From Planctomycetota bacterium (lineage in GTDB: Bacteria; Planctomycetota; Phycisphaerae; Phycisphaerales; UBA1924): 45,029 nucleotides of DNA. The notes beneath the pieces are model-generated. The model did no database searches. It saw only the letters and a program-made list of their open reading frames with translations, and was not told where the DNA came from. The stretch is taken from the NCBI GenBank assembly GCA_020831805.1, contig JAFIFX010000020.1, positions 1 through 45,029 of the forward strand, written 5' to 3'. How positions within the stretch are numbered: position 1 is the first letter of the stretch; the number at the start of each line of letters is the position of its first letter. The position numbers and the translations under genes are program-made. Positions 7,055 to 15,550 of the stretch are shown piece by piece.

Positions 7055-8740
7055 ATGCCCAACCCGAGCCCCCACGACACCTACACCTCCCCCCTGGCCA
7101 GCCGCAACGCCAGCCCCGAGATGCTGCGGATCTGGTCGCCGCGCCACAAGTTCAACACCTGGCGGCGCATCTGGCTGGCCGTGGCCGAGGCCCAACAAGC
7201 CTGCGGCCTGCCCATCACCGACGAGCAGATCGCCGAACTCCGCGCCGTGGTCGAACGCGGCATCACCGACGAAGAACTGGCCCGGGCCGCCGAACTCGAA
7301 CGCGACCTCCGCCACGATGTCATGGCCCATGTCCACTGCCTGGGCGAGCAGTGCCCCAAGGCCAAGCCGATCATCCATCTGGGGTGTACGAGCCAGGATG
7401 TGGTGTGCAATGCGGATCTGACAAGTCTCTATCTTGCCGCGTCACTCATCGAGTCGAAGCTGTTCCGAGTCGTGATCGCGTTCGGTGAGCGGGCTCGGTC
7501 ATACACCTCCATGCCGACGCTCGGCTTCACGCACTATCAGACGGCCCAGCCGCTGACTGTCGGCCGACGATTCGTTCAATGGGGATATGACCTTTCTCTG
7601 TTCGAGCATGCCCGCCTGTTTTACCTTTCGCAGCTGCGTGGCATTCGTGGCGCGACGGGGACACAAGCATCGTTTGTTTCTCTCTTCGGGGGAGACCTCG
7701 ACTCCGTCGACGAGTTCGAATCACGATTTATCGAACGAATTTTGGAGTATACCGGACGAGGAAACGACGCCGGATTCGAGAGTTTTGTGAAGACAGATGA
7801 CGCTATTGAGCACGATCACAAGCTACACCTCGCGGTTACTCAAGCGTTTGGCCCCGAAGACATGCTGGAGAAGATCAAGGTTTCGAGAGAGCGGGCACTC
7901 GCTGAGCCAATAGACCAACGGATCAGTCATGCACGCCAAGCACACCTCGAAAGCACGACTTTCAGCATCACTGGCCAAACTTATCCGCGCGTGATCGACG
8001 CCATCACGCTCGCCGACCTCGCCTCCGTCGCCTCCGTACTCCACAAGATCGCCACCGACATCCGCCTGCTCTCCAACCGCAAGGAGCTCGACGAGCCGTT
8101 CGGCAAGAGCCAGATCGGCTCGTCCGCCATGCCCTACAAGCGCAACCCGATGAAGTGCGAGCGCATCTGCGGCCTGGCCCGCTTCGTCATGAACATGGTC
8201 GGCAACGCCTACGACACCGCCGCCACCCAGTGGCTCGAACGCACGCTCGACGACTCGGCCAACCGGCGCCTGTCGCTGCCCGAGTCCTTCCTCGCCCTCG
8301 ACGGCTGCCTCGACCTGATGCACGAGGTCGCGTCCGGCCTGGTCGTCAACGAGGCCATGGTCCGCAAGAACCTGATGGAAGAACTGCCCTTCCTGGCCAC
8401 TGAGAACATCCTGATGGAGGCCGTCAAGGCCGGCGGCGACCGCCAGGACCTGCACGAGGCCATCCGCGTCCACGCCCAGGCCGCGGGACACCGCGTCAAG
8501 CAGGAAGGCCTCGACAACGACCTGCTCGACCGGCTGAAGAAAGATCCCGCGTTCAAGAGCAAGGCCCGCGGCGGCCAACTCGACCACGACCTGAACTGGG
8601 ACAACCTGATGGACCCCATGCAGTATGTCGGGCGCAGCGTCGAGCAGACGGAGCGGTTCATCCGGGAAGTCGTCGATCCGCTGCGCGAGCGGTACGCCGA
8701 CGAACTGGCGAGCCTCGGCTCGTCCGACCGCGGCGTGTAG
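7055..8740 (+). CDS. purB: Adenylosuccinate lyase (mosaic, with insertion)
   Basis: 561 residues. Catalyses fumarate release from adenylosuccinate and SAICAR in purine synthesis. It follows the eukaryote-like long form: SPLASRNASPEM at the N terminus, HDVMAHVH, GFTHYQTAQ with the catalytic His, TGTQASF, the flexible signature loop SSAMPYKRNPM (about 356-366), ERTLDDSANRR and LPFLATENILM. That form is about 480 residues in animals; the excess maps to about 70 extra residues between VDEFESRF (near 7725) and FSITGQTYPR (7961), where the normal distance is about 15 residues. The stretch from about 7380 to 7985 also has much lower GC and different codon choice (TTT, CAA, GGA, TCA, ATA) from both flanks. 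The frame stays open and active-site motifs remain, so it is probably functional. No strong ribosome-binding site precedes ATG 7055. Confidence 0.95.
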   Translation: MPNPSPHDTYTSPLASRNASPEMLRIWSPRHKFNTWRRIWLAVAEAQQACGLPITDEQIAELRAVVERGITDEELARAAELERDLRHDVMAHVHCLGEQCPKAKPIIHLGCTSQDVVCNADLTSLYLAASLIESKLFRVVIAFGERARSYTSMPTLGFTHYQTAQPLTVGRRFVQWGYDLSLFEHARLFYLSQLRGIRGATGTQASFVSLFGGDLDSVDEFESRFIERILEYTGRGNDAGFESFVKTDDAIEHDHKLHLAVTQAFGPEDMLEKIKVSRERALAEPIDQRISHARQAHLESTTFSITGQTYPRVIDAITLADLASVASVLHKIATDIRLLSNRKELDEPFGKSQIGSSAMPYKRNPMKCERICGLARFVMNMVGNAYDTAATQWLERTLDDSANRRLSLPESFLALDGCLDLMHEVASGLVVNEAMVRKNLMEELPFLATENILMEAVKAGGDRQDLHEAIRVHAQAAGHRVKQEGLDNDLLDRLKKDPAFKSKARGGQLDHDLNWDNLMDPMQYVGRSVEQTERFIREVVDPLRERYADELASLGSSDRGV

Positions 8741-8749
8741 GCTCCACCC

Positions 8750-8775
8750 GGGGGCGGGGGGCGGGGGGCGGGGGG
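8750..8775 (+). repeat. Four-run G tract between purB and the mgtC-like gene
   Basis: G5-C-G6-C-G6-C-G6 fills the gap between the purB stop (8740) and the stop of the convergent mgtC-like gene (8776). It is an ideal G-quadruplex pattern with one-base loops. No conventional terminator hairpin is visible here, so it may serve to end or stall transcription from purB; that role is inference. Confidence 0.65.
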
Positions 8776-9339
8776 CTACTGCTCCCTGTGCTCGGCGAAG
8801 ATGCCCCGGGAATCGTCGTCGTCCGAGCTGCCGCCGGGGCCGGCGCGGCCGGTCAGCTCGTAGTAGAACCAGGGCGTCCACAGCGCGACCATCACGATGA
8901 TCGTGACGACGGCGGCGACGAAGTACTGGCCCATGCCGCAGGCCGCGCCGACGGCGGCGGTGCACCAGACCGAGGAGGCGGTGGTCAGGCCGCGGACGGA
9001 CTTCTTGGAGTGCAGGATCGCCCCCGCGCCCAGGAAGCCCACGCCCGAGATGATGTAGCTGAGCACGCGGGTGGGGTCGGCGATGGTCGCCCCGCCGGAG
9101 GCGTAGTCCTCGATCACGCGGACGCCGGTCAGGGCGAACGCGGCGGCACCGACCGAGATGAGCATCATCGTGCGCGAATCGGCGGGCTTGTCCGCCCGGC
9201 CGCGCTCCCAGCCGATCAGGATGCCGAGCACCCCCGCCACCACCAGACGCAACCCAATCTCCCAGAGCACCGGCGGCGGGGGCAGCCCGGGCAGATCCGC
9301 CACCGTCAGGACCGTGAAATGGGCCGCTGGGGTCCACAT
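8776..9339 (-). CDS. MgtC/SapB family membrane protein
   Basis: 187 residues from ATG 9339 (TTG 9348 adds three). Four or five hydrophobic helices with the family signature: GLRLVVAGVLGILIGWERGR, then RTMMLISVGAAAFAL, and ISGVGFLGAGAILHSKKSVRGLTTASSVWCTAAVGAACGMG. MgtC-like proteins are linked to magnesium limitation and ATP synthase control in pathogens; in free-living bacteria the role is unclear. The C-terminal ACT-like domain of long MgtC proteins is missing; instead there is a short acidic tail (GGSSDDDDSRG). Convergent with purB. Confidence 0.9.
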   Translation of the reverse strand: MWTPAAHFTVLTVADLPGLPPPPVLWEIGLRLVVAGVLGILIGWERGRADKPADSRTMMLISVGAAAFALTGVRVIEDYASGGATIADPTRVLSYIISGVGFLGAGAILHSKKSVRGLTTASSVWCTAAVGAACGMGQYFVAAVVTIIVMVALWTPWFYYELTGRAGPGGSSDDDDSRGIFAEHREQ

Positions 9340-9357
9340 CTTGTTCAAATCATAACA

Positions 9358-9384
9358 CGCCCGGGTGCCGGGTTCACCCGGGCG
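9358..9384 (-). terminator. Hairpin between DUF4870 and mgtC-like genes
   Basis: CGCCCGGGTG and CACCCGGGCG form a perfect 10-bp stem with a 7-base loop, 38 bases past the stop of the DUF4870-like gene (minus strand). The sequence after it in that direction, TGTTATGATTT, is only moderately T-rich, so terminator strength is uncertain; it lies also in the leader of the mgtC-like gene. Confidence 0.5.
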
Positions 9385-9421
9385 AGGTTTCTTCCTGGCC
9401 CTGATTGGGGGGGTCTGGGGT

Positions 9422-9838
9422 TTAGTTGATGAACCGGAAGGTCATCGGGTAGCGGTAGAACTCGCCCCGGTTCGCGGCGATGGAGGCCATGATCATGCCG
9501 ATCAGACCGAGCGGGTAGACCAGCAGCAGCAGCAACCCGCCGATGCCGCAGGTGATGATCGCCAGCGGGATGGCCAGCACGCTGTAGAGCACCAGGGTGA
9601 TGTGGAAGTTGAGCGATTCGCGGGCGTGGTCATCGAGGTAGGCGGACTGCTCGCGCTTGACCAGCCAGATGACCAGCGGGGCGGCCAGGGCGACCACGGG
9701 CGCGATCAGGTGGGCCAGCACGGAGAGGTGGGCGAGCATGGCCCAGGTCCGCTCGTCGTCGGTGACGGCCGGGTCGTAGAGCCGGCCCCGGGCGTTGACG
9801 GGATAGGTCGGTGCGTGCTGGGAAGGGTCGGCCATCAT
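9422..9838 (-). CDS. DUF4870-family membrane protein
   Basis: 138 residues. N-terminal polar part, then the DUF4870 (Tic20-like fold) pattern: DERTWAMLAHLSVLAHL, a first helix pair with LVIWLVKREQSAYLDDHARESLNFHITL, and a long hydrophobic stretch ending YPLGLIGMIMASIAANRGEFYRYPMTFRF. Start at 9838 follows an AGGGG site; a second ATG is directly adjacent at 9835. Function of the family is unknown; it is typical of inner membranes of many phyla. Stands alone between an mgtC-like gene and a P-loop protein. Confidence 0.88.
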   Translation of the reverse strand: MMADPSQHAPTYPVNARGRLYDPAVTDDERTWAMLAHLSVLAHLIAPVVALAAPLVIWLVKREQSAYLDDHARESLNFHITLVLYSVLAIPLAIITCGIGGLLLLLVYPLGLIGMIMASIAANRGEFYRYPMTFRFIN

Positions 9839-9937
9839 CAAGAAACCCCTGCGTGGTCGGGCCGCCACGGTCCGGCCCGTGGGCTGATTGGGTGCGGGGC
9901 CGGGCGGATTTCACCCAGCCCCTCCGACCGGGCCGGA

Positions 9938-11074
9938 TCACTGCCCGAACAGGTTCTTCGCCCCGAACATCCCCTGCTCCTCGAAGTAGGTCAGGGCGTC
10001 GGCGACGGAGTCGAAGACCTTGGTGGCCGTCTCGGTGATGAAGGGCGAAGGGTTCTTCTTGGGCTTCCAGACGACATAGACCTCCTTGGCGTGCTCCCAG
10101 GCGTGCTGGAGCTCGCGCTCCACGCCGCTGGACAGGCCGGGGATGATCTTGCCGGACTCGCTGGTCAGCTCGGGGACGAAGGAGATGATCATGTCGGACT
10201 GGTCGATGAGCTTGAAGTCGCGCATGTAGATCTGGCCGTCGATGTCGCCGGCGATGTCGAGCACCTCGCGGGTGCGCATGCGGATGGGCTTGGTGTCGTG
10301 CTGGACGCCGCCGAGCTGGTGGGGCATGTGATCGAAGAAGTCCTTGCCCTCCTTGACGGCGTCGAGGGCGCGGTCGAGCAGGAGCTTCTCGTCGACATCG
10401 CCGGGGTCGAAGGTGATGAAGTGCTCGGCCAGCTCGGCGCGGAAGGCGTCGATCTCGGCCATGACCTCGGGCATGTCGACGACATGGGACATGGGGAAGG
10501 ACGGGTAGACCTTGCGCATCTCCGGTCGGCAGAGCAGGCGGAACATGGTGCGCTCGGTGCTGGCGAAGCGGCCGCGGGAGACGATGTAGAACTTGCTGCC
10601 GGGGATGGCCTGGCTCATGATCTCGGTGGCGAGGATCTCCTCCTCGCGCCAGACCATGCAGTCCTTGAGGGTCGCGTCGATGTCGTGCTCGTCGTGCAGG
10701 CGCTGGTGGACGACCTCGATGTTGTCGACTAGGCAGATGAACAGGTCGGGGCGGAGCTTGGCCATCTGATCGAAGTCGAAAGCGCTGAACAGGCCGTGGC
10801 GCCAGCGGAAGGTGGCGTGGGTGTTGACGACCATCGTCTCCATGTCGCGCGAGTCGGCGATGATGTCCTTGAACGCGGCCCGGCGGAGGCTGGTCAGGCG
10901 GGAGAGCGGCAGGTCGAGGATGCGGCCCGGGCGGACATCGCGCGCCTCGGCGTACATCATGTCGCCGAGGTGGAACAGGGGGATGGACTCGCCCTGCGAC
11001 CCGGCGAAGCGGGCCACGGCGTTAAGGTAAGGCTTCTTGTCCATGCCGACCTGGCCGGTGACGATCGCGCGCAT
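9938..11074 (-). CDS. P-loop protein with archaeal adenylate kinase-like N half and deoxyribosyltransferase-like C half
   Basis: 378 residues behind AAGGAGA. The N terminus MRAIVTGQVGMDKKPYL has the shape of a P-loop (beta strand, GxxGxxKK) but with Asp-Lys-Lys-Pro where GK[ST] is expected. Further features (VVNTHATFRWRHG near 85, RPDLFICLVDN near 112) recall archaeal adenylate kinases, which carry an 'IDTHALIRTP'-like segment. The C-terminal hundred residues (YMRDFKLIDQSDMIISFVP, SSGVERELQHAWEHAKEVYVVW) resemble the nucleoside 2-deoxyribosyltransferase fold, with an acidic residue in the helix GVERELQHA. The two-part reading is my inference from motifs; the enzyme activity is unknown. Divergent from the pilin-like gene. 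Confidence 0.6.
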   Translation of the reverse strand: MRAIVTGQVGMDKKPYLNAVARFAGSQGESIPLFHLGDMMYAEARDVRPGRILDLPLSRLTSLRRAAFKDIIADSRDMETMVVNTHATFRWRHGLFSAFDFDQMAKLRPDLFICLVDNIEVVHQRLHDEHDIDATLKDCMVWREEEILATEIMSQAIPGSKFYIVSRGRFASTERTMFRLLCRPEMRKVYPSFPMSHVVDMPEVMAEIDAFRAELAEHFITFDPGDVDEKLLLDRALDAVKEGKDFFDHMPHQLGGVQHDTKPIRMRTREVLDIAGDIDGQIYMRDFKLIDQSDMIISFVPELTSESGKIIPGLSSGVERELQHAWEHAKEVYVVWKPKKNPSPFITETATKVFDSVADALTYFEEQGMFGAKNLFGQ

Positions 11075-11316
11075 GTGGTATCTCCTTGGCGGGCGGGATG
11101 ATAGATGGCGGTCCCCGGCCGCGGCCAGCGGGTCGGGCGACTCTGAACCAAGACCGAATCAGGGAACCGGCCACGGGGGTCCTGCGGATGGACCGTCACG
11201 CCAAGCGGCCCGCCGGAAGAGCGGGCCCCCCTCGCCGCGGGCGGGGGCTGCACAGGGGACGCGGCCGGGGACGCCGCCGACACGCCGGCCCGAAACCGCC
11301 GGCCAGGGGACATGTT

Positions 11317-12285
11317 ATGAGACGAGGCTTCACGCTCATCGAGCTGCTGGTGGTGATCGCGATCATCGCGATCCTGATGGGGATCCTGATCCCGGCGATC
11401 GGCGCCGCGCGCCGGACGGCCCAGTCGGCCGTCGGCAACGCCAACCTGCGGACCATGTCGCAGGTCCTCGTGATATACACCCAGCAGAACCAGGACGCCT
11501 TCCTGAACCCCTTCGGCCACGGTAAGCAGTACAACGACCAGGGCGCCCTGGACTACAACGACGCCCTGTCCACGGACAAGGTGACCCGCTGGAACTTCAA
11601 CGCGCACCCGATCACGCCGCAGTGCACGACCGAGTACTTTGCGGTGTACTGGTACAGCTACCTGGCCGAACTCGACGGCCAGTCGCGGATCCGAGAGGAG
11701 CAGATCGCGCCGGCGGACGCCACGCTTGTCTCGCTGGCGAGGGACATGCGAAATCGCCGCGAGATGCTCCGCCAGGAACTGCTCTGGCCGTCCAGTTATC
11801 TGCTCTCCCCGACGCTGTGGAGTGATTCGGCCCGCTACCCCGGCGGCGCCCGGCTGCCCATGGACGCCCCCTTCGTGCGGACCCAGACGCTCTCGGCGGT
11901 GACCTACCCCGAACGCAAGGTGCTGGTCTGGGAGCGGATGGATTTTCTCCAGCGTGAGCGTTCCCTGATGTGCGACGAGGATGCCGGACGGACCGAGCCG
12001 ATGCCGCCCGCGTGGAACAACCTTCGCGCCAACCCGGCGGTCGCCCTCTCCGACGGAAGCGTCCGCAAGGTCCAGATGTCGAGGCTGTATGAGGCCGCAA
12101 GCCAGGACCACAGCCTGAACCCCTCCGGCGGCGTTTCGGTGCCGGACGAACTCCACATCCTCGGGAACGAGGCCGGGGAGGACATCGTGCCGGGGTACGG
12201 GCGCCTGGGGGGCTCGGACCTGAACTACCCCGCGTTCTTCTGGGCGACGCGCCACGGCGTGCGTGGCCGTGACCTGGCCCCCTGA
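11317..12285 (+). CDS. Type IV pilin-like (type II secretion pseudopilin-type) protein
   Basis: 322 residues. MRRGFTLIELLVVIAIIAILMGILIPAI is a textbook prepilin leader: short basic leader, cleavage after Gly4, methylated Phe, Glu at mature position 5 and a hydrophobic helix. The start at 11317 is fixed by this leader and by AGGGGA just upstream. The large C-terminal domain contains ALSDGSVRKVQMSRL and FWATRHGVRGRDLAP, typical of the expanded planctomycete pilin-like families that display a C-terminal 'DGSV' element. Such proteins are secreted or envelope-attached; individual roles are unknown. No secretion machinery is in the window. Confidence 0.88.
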   Translation: MRRGFTLIELLVVIAIIAILMGILIPAIGAARRTAQSAVGNANLRTMSQVLVIYTQQNQDAFLNPFGHGKQYNDQGALDYNDALSTDKVTRWNFNAHPITPQCTTEYFAVYWYSYLAELDGQSRIREEQIAPADATLVSLARDMRNRREMLRQELLWPSSYLLSPTLWSDSARYPGGARLPMDAPFVRTQTLSAVTYPERKVLVWERMDFLQRERSLMCDEDAGRTEPMPPAWNNLRANPAVALSDGSVRKVQMSRLYEAASQDHSLNPSGGVSVPDELHILGNEAGEDIVPGYGRLGGSDLNYPAFFWATRHGVRGRDLAP

Positions 12286-12306
12286 CGAGCAGGAGGCGGG
12301 CGGACC

Positions 12307-12735
12307 GTGGGGTTCTTCGAAGACAAACTCGGTGCGTTGGGCCGCGCGATGGACGCGGGGGCCGCGCTGGTCGCTGAGCGAAGTCGGAACCTCGCCGACC
12401 GGCGGCGCCACGCGCAGAGCTTCGACGCGATCCGAGATCGGGTCGGAGAGGCCAAACGGGCCGCCCGCGATAAGGCCGAGCGGGCGGGAGACGCCGCGCG
12501 GGAGCGCTGGTCCCGCCACGACATCGACGCGGCCTCGGCGCAACGGGCCGCCGCCTGGCTCGGCGTGATCGCGTTGGCGCTGTTGCTCGGGCTCGGCCTT
12601 CGCGCGATGACCGCCTCGGCGCCAAGGCCACCGACCCAGGCCGAGCTCGACGCCGTCCGCGCCCTGCGCGACGGGCCTTCGGTTCAGGAGCACGACATCC
12701 ACCCGGCGTTTCGCACGCAGCGGCCCCGGCCGTGA
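12307..12735 (+). CDS. Conserved-looking single-helix membrane protein
   Basis: 142 residues, GTG start with AGGAGG 10 bases upstream. The first 80 residues are charged and Ala-rich, predicted coiled coil or extended helix (RDRVGEAKRAARDKAERAG), then one membrane helix (AAWLGVIALALLLGLGLRAM, about 80-100) and a short Pro-rich tail. The 21-base gap from the pilin-like gene and the good ribosome-binding site suggest co-transcription. I do not recognise a family. Confidence 0.6.
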   Translation: MGFFEDKLGALGRAMDAGAALVAERSRNLADRRRHAQSFDAIRDRVGEAKRAARDKAERAGDAARERWSRHDIDAASAQRAAAWLGVIALALLLGLGLRAMTASAPRPPTQAELDAVRALRDGPSVQEHDIHPAFRTQRPRP

Positions 12736-12752
12736 GCGCGGCCAAACCAACG

Positions 12753-12789
12753 AAAAAGGCCCCCCGACGCGTGATTACGCCGGGGGGCC
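12753..12789 (-). terminator. Intrinsic terminator of the chemoreceptor gene
   Basis: GGCCCCCCG (12758-12766) and CGGGGGGCC (12781-12789) form a 9-bp stem around a 14-base loop. Read on the minus strand the stem is followed by TTTTT (AAAAA at 12753-12757 on the plus strand), the form of an intrinsic terminator 28 bases past the receptor stop. The stem could also act on the convergent plus-strand transcript. Confidence 0.85.
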
Positions 12790-12816
12790 GTGTGTTGGTC
12801 ACGATATCGGGCGGGT

Positions 12817-14889
12817 TCAGACCTTGAAGCGGGTCACCAGCTCGCGCAGCGCCTCGGCGTTGCCGGACAACTGCGTCGCCGCCGCCGCCGCCTGGTTGGC
12901 GCCCTGGGTCGACTCGTCCGCCGAGCAGGAGATCGCCTCGATCGACCGCGCGATCTCCGCGCTGGTGGCCGACTGCTCCTCGACCGCCGCGGCGATCGAA
13001 TCGATGCTCTGGGCCACGGTGGTCGAGCCCTGCACGATGCTCTCGAGCGAGTGCCCGGCCTGCTGGGCCAGTTCAACGCCGCTGGAGACGCGCTCCTTGC
13101 TGGCGCCCATCATCTCCGTCGCCTCGCCGGTCGAGTTCTGGATCTCGCCGATGGACTTGGAGACTTCCTGGGTCGCTTCCTGCGTCCGCTCGGCCAGCTT
13201 GCGGACCTCGTCGGCCACCACCGCGAAGCCCCGGCCGTGCTCGCCGGCCCGCGCCGCCTCGATCGCGGCGTTGAGCGCCAGCAGGTTCGTCTGATCCGCG
13301 ATGTCATTGATCACCGTCAGGATCTCGCCGATCTGCACCGCCTTCTCGGACAGCGTGCCCACCGCCGCCGCCGTCGACTCGACCTGGCTGGCGATCTGGC
13401 CCATCTCCTCGACCGTACGGCGGACGATGCTGCCGCCCTCGGTCGCCTGGTTGCCGGCCTCGGTGGACTGGCGGGAGACCTCGCCGGTGCGTCCCGAGAC
13501 CTCGGTGACGGTCGCGGCCATCTCCTCGATCGCCGCGGCGACCTGGGTGAGCTGCGAACGCTGGTGCTCGGTCGAAGTCGCCATCTGCTCGCTCGTCGCG
13601 GCGACCTCCGTCGCGGCCGCCGAGACCTGCTCGGAGTTGCTGTTGATGCTCGAGACGATCTCGCGCAGGCCCTGCTGCATCTCGTTGGTCGCCTCGGCGA
13701 GCTGGCCGATCTCGTCCTTGGTGGTCACCGGGATCGGATCGCCCGTCAGGTCGCCCGCGGCAACGCTCCGCATCCGCTCGACCACCGCGGTCAGCGTCTT
13801 GACGATCTTGTTGATGATCAGCATGGCGAAGATCACGGCCGAGGCGATGCCCGTCACCGCGGCGGTGATCATGAGCAGGATCGCCTGGGCGTAGGCCCGG
13901 TCGGCGGCCTCCTTCTCCGCCTCCATGGCGTCCTCTGAAAGCCGCATGATGCTCTCCATCTCGGCCTCAGCCCGCTCGAAGATGTCGCGGCCCTCGCCCG
14001 CGGAAAGATCGGCGGCCACCGCGCGGGTCGCCTCGCGGCTGAGCTGGCGGATCTCCCGGTTCACGGCCACCCATTCGTTCATGGTGTTGGTGAACTCGTT
14101 GAGACGGGCGCGGGCGTCATCATTGAGCAGCGGACGGAGCTGCTCGGTCCGCTCCTGCACACTCGTCAGGAGGCGCTCGATCTCACGCCCGAACTCGTCC
14201 ATCTCCGCCGGGTCGCTGGAGAGCACATAGTTCTTCTCCGTGCGCAGAAGACGGATCACATCCTGGACGATCCGCTCCGAGCGGGCGACCGCGGTGGACG
14301 CCTGAGAAACCTGCTCGAGCATGTTGCGCTGCGTTTCGTTCGCGCCGCTCTGCAGCTCGGCCAGCAACCGCTCCGCATTGGCCTGGTTCTCCTCGGCGAT
14401 CTGATCGATCACCTGGGCGGCGCGGCGGTACATCTCCTCGCTGCGCGTCGCGGAAAGCCTCGCGGCCCGGCCATCGGTGTCCTGGCGGGCCAGATCGACC
14501 ACGCGGGCCGAGACAGCCCCGAAACGCCGGTACTCCTCGCGGAAGCTGGCGATGTGGCGCAGGCCCTGCTCGTCGGCGACCTGCTCGAGCTGGTCGAGCG
14601 CGTTGAACATGGTGCGCTCGGTCGCGGCCATCGCCTGGCTGTGACTCGCGAACTCCTCGGGCGTGTCGGCGAGCAGGATATCCTTTTCGTACCGGTGGAC
14701 AGCCGTCATGTATACGCGCACACGCGTCGCTTGCACCTCTGCTTCAGATCTGTAATCCACGATGTAAGCCAAGCGATCGTTGATCGACCCGATCCGGTTC
14801 CAGCCGATCAGGCTGAGCACCGCGGCCACGCCGGAGAGCAGCAGCACCACCCCCAGCAACTTTGCTCGAACGCTTTGTGTGAACATCAT
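12817..14889 (-). CDS. Methyl-accepting chemotaxis protein
   Basis: 690 residues, two adjacent ATGs behind AGGGAG. An N-terminal helix (7-28), a long helical periplasmic sensor (about 30-330, four-helix-bundle type, rich in heptads), a second helix ([23 protein letters not shown], about 338-362), a HAMP linker, then the cytoplasmic signalling hairpin whose tip reads [40 protein letters not shown], the invariant CheA/CheW contact region. No CheW-binding or CheR-tethering pentapeptide at the C terminus (ends TRFKV). It is an orphan: no che genes lie near it, so its partner array is elsewhere. Ligand unknown. Confidence 0.95.
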   Translation of the reverse strand: MMFTQSVRAKLLGVVLLLSGVAAVLSLIGWNRIGSINDRLAYIVDYRSEAEVQATRVRVYMTAVHRYEKDILLADTPEEFASHSQAMAATERTMFNALDQLEQVADEQGLRHIASFREEYRRFGAVSARVVDLARQDTDGRAARLSATRSEEMYRRAAQVIDQIAEENQANAERLLAELQSGANETQRNMLEQVSQASTAVARSERIVQDVIRLLRTEKNYVLSSDPAEMDEFGREIERLLTSVQERTEQLRPLLNDDARARLNEFTNTMNEWVAVNREIRQLSREATRAVAADLSAGEGRDIFERAEAEMESIMRLSEDAMEAEKEAADRAYAQAILLMITAAVTGIASAVIFAMLIINKIVKTLTAVVERMRSVAAGDLTGDPIPVTTKDEIGQLAEATNEMQQGLREIVSSINSNSEQVSAAATEVAATSEQMATSTEHQRSQLTQVAAAIEEMAATVTEVSGRTGEVSRQSTEAGNQATEGGSIVRRTVEEMGQIASQVESTAAAVGTLSEKAVQIGEILTVINDIADQTNLLALNAAIEAARAGEHGRGFAVVADEVRKLAERTQEATQEVSKSIGEIQNSTGEATEMMGASKERVSSGVELAQQAGHSLESIVQGSTTVAQSIDSIAAAVEEQSATSAEIARSIEAISCSADESTQGANQAAAAATQLSGNAEALRELVTRFKV

Positions 14890-15052
14890 CGGACAAACTC
14901 CCTGCGTTTGGCGCCCTCGGCAGTGTGGGGCGTGTGCTTTTGAACAGGGCCATTGATCGGACAGCCCGGATGACGCGGCGAGGTGAAGCCCCTTGAAAAT
15001 GTCCTAACGGTCGCGTTGTGCGTCGGACCGCCCTGTTTATGGACCGGCAGAT

Positions 15053-15091
15053 TACCCATGGGTATGCTAAGAAATTCCCTTGATCAAGGGA
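15053..15091. promoter_or_regulatory. Two adjacent perfect palindromes upstream of the chemoreceptor
   Basis: TACCCATGGGTA (15053-15064) and TCCCTTGATCAAGGGA (15076-15091) are perfect 12- and 16-bp palindromes 11 bases apart in the 660-base gap between the chemoreceptor (starting at 14889) and sucD. Their symmetry suits dimeric regulator binding sites. They are about 165-200 bases upstream of the receptor start. Confidence 0.45.
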
Positions 15092-15126
15092 GCGCCTGAG
15101 CGACCTGTCTTGGCCCTCGGTGGCAA

Positions 15127-15161
15127 AAAGAAAACCCCCCGGCGTCAGACACGCCGGGGGG
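15127..15161 (-). terminator. Orphan intrinsic terminator
   Basis: CCCCCCGGCGT (15135-15145) and ACGCCGGGGGG (15151-15161) form a perfect 11-bp stem with loop CAGAC. On the minus strand it is followed by TTTTCTTTTT, so it should stop leftward transcription. No supported gene reads leftward into it: between here and sucD (15551, rightward) there is only non-coding sequence. It may end a small RNA starting between about 15170 and 15550, or stop antisense transcription from sucD. The gap 14890-15550 otherwise holds the two palindromes and nothing I recognise. Confidence 0.7.
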
Positions 15162-15550
15162 CTCCCGCTCATCGTCCCGTTTTCCGGTTTGGATTTCTCA
15201 AGGCTGGGGCGGGCGTTCAAAACAGGGTCCGAACCCCATGAACAACAACAAACCGCACCGGAGATTCGGTTTGATCGAGCGGAGCAAAAACGGTGGATCA
15301 AAGCACCCGAAGCACCCGGGTTCGGGCGCGCCGTTCCGACGGCACACTCGGTGGCCTCCTGGCCAACCGCCACCGACAAACCCGCCGCCCACGGCGCGGC
15401 GCCGGTCACGGCCCGGGGCCCATGGCGGCCGCGATCTCACCAATCTCCGAGGGCCCGGCCACCGGCAACGCCGCCCGCGCCCGATCCGTGGATAGGCCCG
15501 CCCAGCCTAAGATCATCCCCCCTCCCGCGATCCCGGAAAGGAACTACCCA

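Noticed and set aside
11086..11316. Upstream extension of the pilin-like frame to 11086
   Set aside because: The prepilin leader and ribosome-binding site fix the start at 11317; the upstream codons are Arg/Gly-rich and lie in the divergent promoter region.
15238..15495. Open frame starting MNNNKPHRRFGL in the gap before sucD
   Set aside because: Low-complexity Arg/Pro-rich translation, no ribosome-binding site, and overlapping frames on both strands look equally open because of high GC.
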